From: Phycisphaeraceae bacterium
GTDB taxonomy: Bacteria; Planctomycetota; Phycisphaerae; Phycisphaerales; Phycisphaeraceae
NCBI GenBank assembly: GCA_003551485.1
Contig: PUMS01000092.1
Span: 1 to 24,180, forward strand
Reading direction: 5' to 3'
DNA length: 24,180 nt
The notes under the pieces were generated by a model that saw nothing but the letters and a program-made list of their open reading frames with translations, was not told the origin of the DNA and did not search any database. This document shows positions 21,873 through 24,180 of this stretch, piece by piece (position 1 is the stretch's first letter; the number at the start of each line of letters is the position of its first letter). Position numbers and translations under genes: made by a program.

Positions 21873-24110
21873 TCAGCGCTTTCGCTTCTTACCGCGGCGG
21901 GGCGGCGCTTCCAGGCTGGAACCCTTCGACCCGCCACCGCCGCCGGCCTGCTTCTGGCGGGCGGCCATCTCCTTCTGCTTCTGCTCGGCCAGCTTCTGAA
22001 GCCGGTCCATGAAGCCGCCTTCCTTGGGCTTGGCCTTGGCAAAGAGCGTGCCGTCCTCTTCCATCCGGCGGATGTTCTTGCGGACGATCATGCCTTCGAG
22101 CATCCCGCCGAGGGCCGACACCAGCATGTAGAGCGTCAGCCCGGCCGGGGCCGAGTAGAGAAACAGCGGAAACAGCAGCATCATGAAGCGCATCATCTTC
22201 TGCTGCTGGGCCTGCTCGGGTGTGGCCGCCGGCGGGGTGGTGAACTTCGACTGAAGGTAGAAGAAGATGCCCATGAGGATCGGCAGGATGTTGATCCCGG
22301 GGCTGATGGGGAAGCCGCACAACGGCGCCGGCACTGGCTCGTCACCCAGGCGGATGAGCATGTCCGGCTCCGACAGGTCGGCCAGGAAGCCCCACTCAGC
22401 GTTGCCCAGCAGCGTGCCCAGGTTCTGGAACACGCCGTAGAAGGCCGGCTCGTGGCGCAGCTCAACGGCGAAGTAGAGCATCGCCCACAGCGCGATCCAG
22501 ATCGGCATCTGAAGGAACATCGGCAGGCAGCCGAGCATGTTCAGCGGGTTGACGCCCTTTTCCTTGAACAGCCGCATCTGCTCCTGCTGGAACTGCTTGG
22601 GGTCGTCCTTGTACTTTTCCTTGAGCTTTTTCAGCTCCGGCTGAAGGGCCTGCATCTGCTTGCCCATCTTCGTCATCGTCATCTGGCTCTTCTTCGTGAT
22701 CGGATGCAGAAGCAACCGCACGGTCAGCACCAGCACGATGATGGCCACGGCCCAGTCGCCGGTCACACTTTCGATCAGCCGCAGAAACGAAAGCAGCCCC
22801 CGCGCCAGCCACTGGAAGGTACACCAGGTGCAGCAGCCGATGATCTCGTAGCGCAGCAGGTGGTCCAGCTCGAGCTCGGCATAGGGCGACTGGTTGAAGA
22901 TCGAGCGCTTGCGCGGGCCGGCGTAGACCTCGATGTCCAGCCGCCGCGAGGCATCGGGACCATCGGTGGGGCCGAGGGTGAACTCTCGACTGGTCAGAAG
23001 CAGCATCACCCCCGGATCGAGATCGGGCCGGGCCGGATCGCGCACGATGTCGGCCTCGACGCGAAACAGATCATCCAGCGGCTGCACCGGGTTCTGCCCC
23101 TCCTGCACGTCCTCGCGCAGCGGCCGGAAGACGACCAGGGCGAAGTAGCGGTTCAGCGCCGCCACCCAGACGGTGCGATGACGATCGCTGTCCACGAATT
23201 CATCGGGATTCTGCGTGTCCAGGACACTGCTGCGGCTGAACCAGCGCGCGTTGTAGATGCGCCGCCGCGCCGGGTCGTACTCCATGTCGAAGTGCGCTGA
23301 GGTGAATCGGCGCTGGTCGGGCAGGTAGGACAGTTCCTCATCGAGGTCGGCCTGGCCGTGCTGGCGCCAGCGCACATCCATCTCCCTCGAGGTGAAATTG
23401 GTGATCGTCTGCTCGATGTCGACGTGGTAGCGACCGGCCCGCAACACGTAACGGCGCTCGATGCGAAGCATCGGCCGGTGCCGCGTGCTGTGGATGATGA
23501 TGCTGTAGGTGGCCGAGTGCTCGTTCTCGCTGTGCTGGACCTCTTCGAGCCCCCATTCGGCCACGTCCAGGCCCAGGATGCGCTGGCCGTTGACGTCGAC
23601 ACTGCGCGCGGCGAAGGGCAGTCGCACCTCGTTGCCCACCTCGACCTCGCGCTGGATCAGATAGGGTTCAACACCGTCGATGCGCTGTCGCTCGCGGCTG
23701 AGGTGTATCTGGTGCACCGCCGCCCCCCAGTGACTCAGGTTCACACGCAGGCGAAAGGCACTGGTGGGGTCGTCCGAGCCCAGCGTTGCGCCCCGCTGCT
23801 GCTCCTGCGGCGCCGCCACCCAGTAGGGCGCCTCGGCCGGCTCCTGCCGATCGGGCGTTTGGCGCTGCGGCTGGGTCTCACCGGGGGCCTCGGGAGCGGG
23901 TGTGGGCTCGGCCTGTTGGGCCGGTTCCTCAGCGGCCACGGGCGGCTCGGCGGGGCGGTCGGTTTCGACCTCGCCTTGAGAGGGCTGCTCCTGCTGCTGC
24001 GCTGCGGCCGCGGCATGGCGGTCCGTCCCGCCGCGAAGCGCATCGACCAGCCACGCCGAACTGAACACGGCCGCGGCGATGAGGGTGGTGATGGCGATCC
24101 AACGTTTCAC
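21873..24110 (-). CDS. yidC: Membrane protein insertase YidC
   Basis: YidC inserts and folds inner-membrane proteins, alone or with SecYEG. The 745-aa product is long for the family. An N-terminal membrane anchor (about 2-22) is followed by a Gln/Glu/Pro-rich linker (about 30-90), a large periplasmic beta domain (about 95-410) and the conserved core from about 421. In the core TVRLLLHPITKKS contains the functional Arg465, followed by the cytoplasmic coiled coil (MGKQMQALQPELKKLKEKYKDD), NPLNMLGCLPMFLQMPIWIALW, and the C-terminal hydrophobic hairpin with LFLYSAPAGLTLYM. The basic tail RRGKKRKR could aid ribosome contact. GTG 24110 is preferred to ATG 24152 because AGGGA precedes it and the protein then begins with the expected VKRW anchor. 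It lies upstream of mnmE, as in the usual rnpA-yidC-mnmE order; no jag gene lies between. Confidence 0.95.
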   Translation of the reverse strand: MKRWIAITTLIAAAVFSSAWLVDALRGGTDRHAAAAAQQQEQPSQGEVETDRPAEPPVAAEEPAQQAEPTPAPEAPGETQPQRQTPDRQEPAEAPYWVAAPQEQQRGATLGSDDPTSAFRLRVNLSHWGAAVHQIHLSRERQRIDGVEPYLIQREVEVGNEVRLPFAARSVDVNGQRILGLDVAEWGLEEVQHSENEHSATYSIIIHSTRHRPMLRIERRYVLRAGRYHVDIEQTITNFTSREMDVRWRQHGQADLDEELSYLPDQRRFTSAHFDMEYDPARRRIYNARWFSRSSVLDTQNPDEFVDSDRHRTVWVAALNRYFALVVFRPLREDVQEGQNPVQPLDDLFRVEADIVRDPARPDLDPGVMLLLTSREFTLGPTDGPDASRRLDIEVYAGPRKRSIFNQSPYAELELDHLLRYEIIGCCTWCTFQWLARGLLSFLRLIESVTGDWAVAIIVLVLTVRLLLHPITKKSQMTMTKMGKQMQALQPELKKLKEKYKDDPKQFQQEQMRLFKEKGVNPLNMLGCLPMFLQMPIWIALWAMLYFAVELRHEPAFYGVFQNLGTLLGNAEWGFLADLSEPDMLIRLGDEPVPAPLCGFPISPGINILPILMGIFFYLQSKFTTPPAATPEQAQQQKMMRFMMLLFPLFLYSAPAGLTLYMLVSALGGMLEGMIVRKNIRRMEEDGTLFAKAKPKEGGFMDRLQKLAEQKQKEMAARQKQAGGGGGSKGSSLEAPPRRGKKRKR

Positions 24111-24116
24111 AGGCGG

Positions 24117-24121
24117 TCCCT
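24117..24121 (-). promoter_or_regulatory. Shine-Dalgarno supporting a GTG start for yidC
   Basis: AGGGA on the minus strand lies 6 bases before GTG 24110. The alternative ATG 24152 has no purine-rich site and would add a 14-residue His/Pro/Thr-rich stretch before the membrane anchor. Confidence 0.5.
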
Positions 24122-24180
24122 GTGCGGGGTGGGGCGTGGTGTGAGTCGGCATGGTGCGCCGCTGGCGGGGCGGATGCGGG

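Noticed and set aside
1..24180. CRISPR arrays, tRNA or rRNA genes, and insertion-sequence transposases
   Set aside because: No regularly spaced repeats, no tRNA-like or rRNA sequence and no transposase motifs were seen; the repeats near mnmE are palindromic and non-coding.

Overview
The window is about 24 kb of very GC-rich DNA, with long antisense open frames caused by composition. It comes from a Gram-negative-type bacterium: there are lipoproteins, a 60 kDa-class YidC with a large periplasmic domain, and an OmpA-like envelope protein. The combination of FG-GAP/VCBS and PQQ-like beta-propeller secretory proteins, a GH123-like secreted protein, an EMC3/TMCO1-like membrane protein and short, strongly palindromic intergenic repeats suggests a Planctomycetota member, perhaps Phycisphaerae. 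That placement is inference; no rRNA or tRNA is present to settle it.

Region 1 (11633 down to 1, minus strand) looks like one six-gene transcription unit. In transcript order it holds a secreted GH123-like protein, a secreted FG-GAP repeat protein, a membrane-anchored double PQQ-like beta-propeller, a 932-aa ATP-grasp/phosphohistidine protein resembling rifampin phosphotransferase, a bacterial EMC3/TMCO1-like membrane protein, and the start of holA (DNA polymerase III delta), which runs off the left edge. The propeller, phosphotransferase-like and EMC3-like genes overlap one another (an ATGA junction and an 8-base overlap), so they are probably translationally coupled. This trio is the best candidate here for an undescribed functional unit.

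Region 2 (11634-17171) has a 514-base divergent spacer with a cluster of hairpins, then plus-strand genes: type II glycerate kinase, a 530-base gap with no convincing gene, a 465-aa protein of unknown function, and a CPA1 cation/proton antiporter with a TrkA_C domain and a long proline-rich tail.

Region 3 (17172-20091) holds a minus-strand metal-dependent amidohydrolase (deaminase type), a spacer with three mutually complementary segments ending in TTTT, an OmpA-domain lipoprotein with a coiled coil, and a small lipoprotein with its own good sigma70-type promoter.

Region 4 (20181-24110, minus strand) is the tail of the familiar yidC-mnmE neighbourhood. The two genes are separated by 285 bases containing a REP-like doublet: two inverted hairpin units flanked by a 46/47-base imperfect direct repeat. 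The MnmE is complete at its ends but has changed residues in several GTPase motifs.

Several starts were moved from the longest open frame because a Shine-Dalgarno sequence supports another codon: ATG at 7065, TTG at 9047, GTG at 11633 and GTG at 24110.
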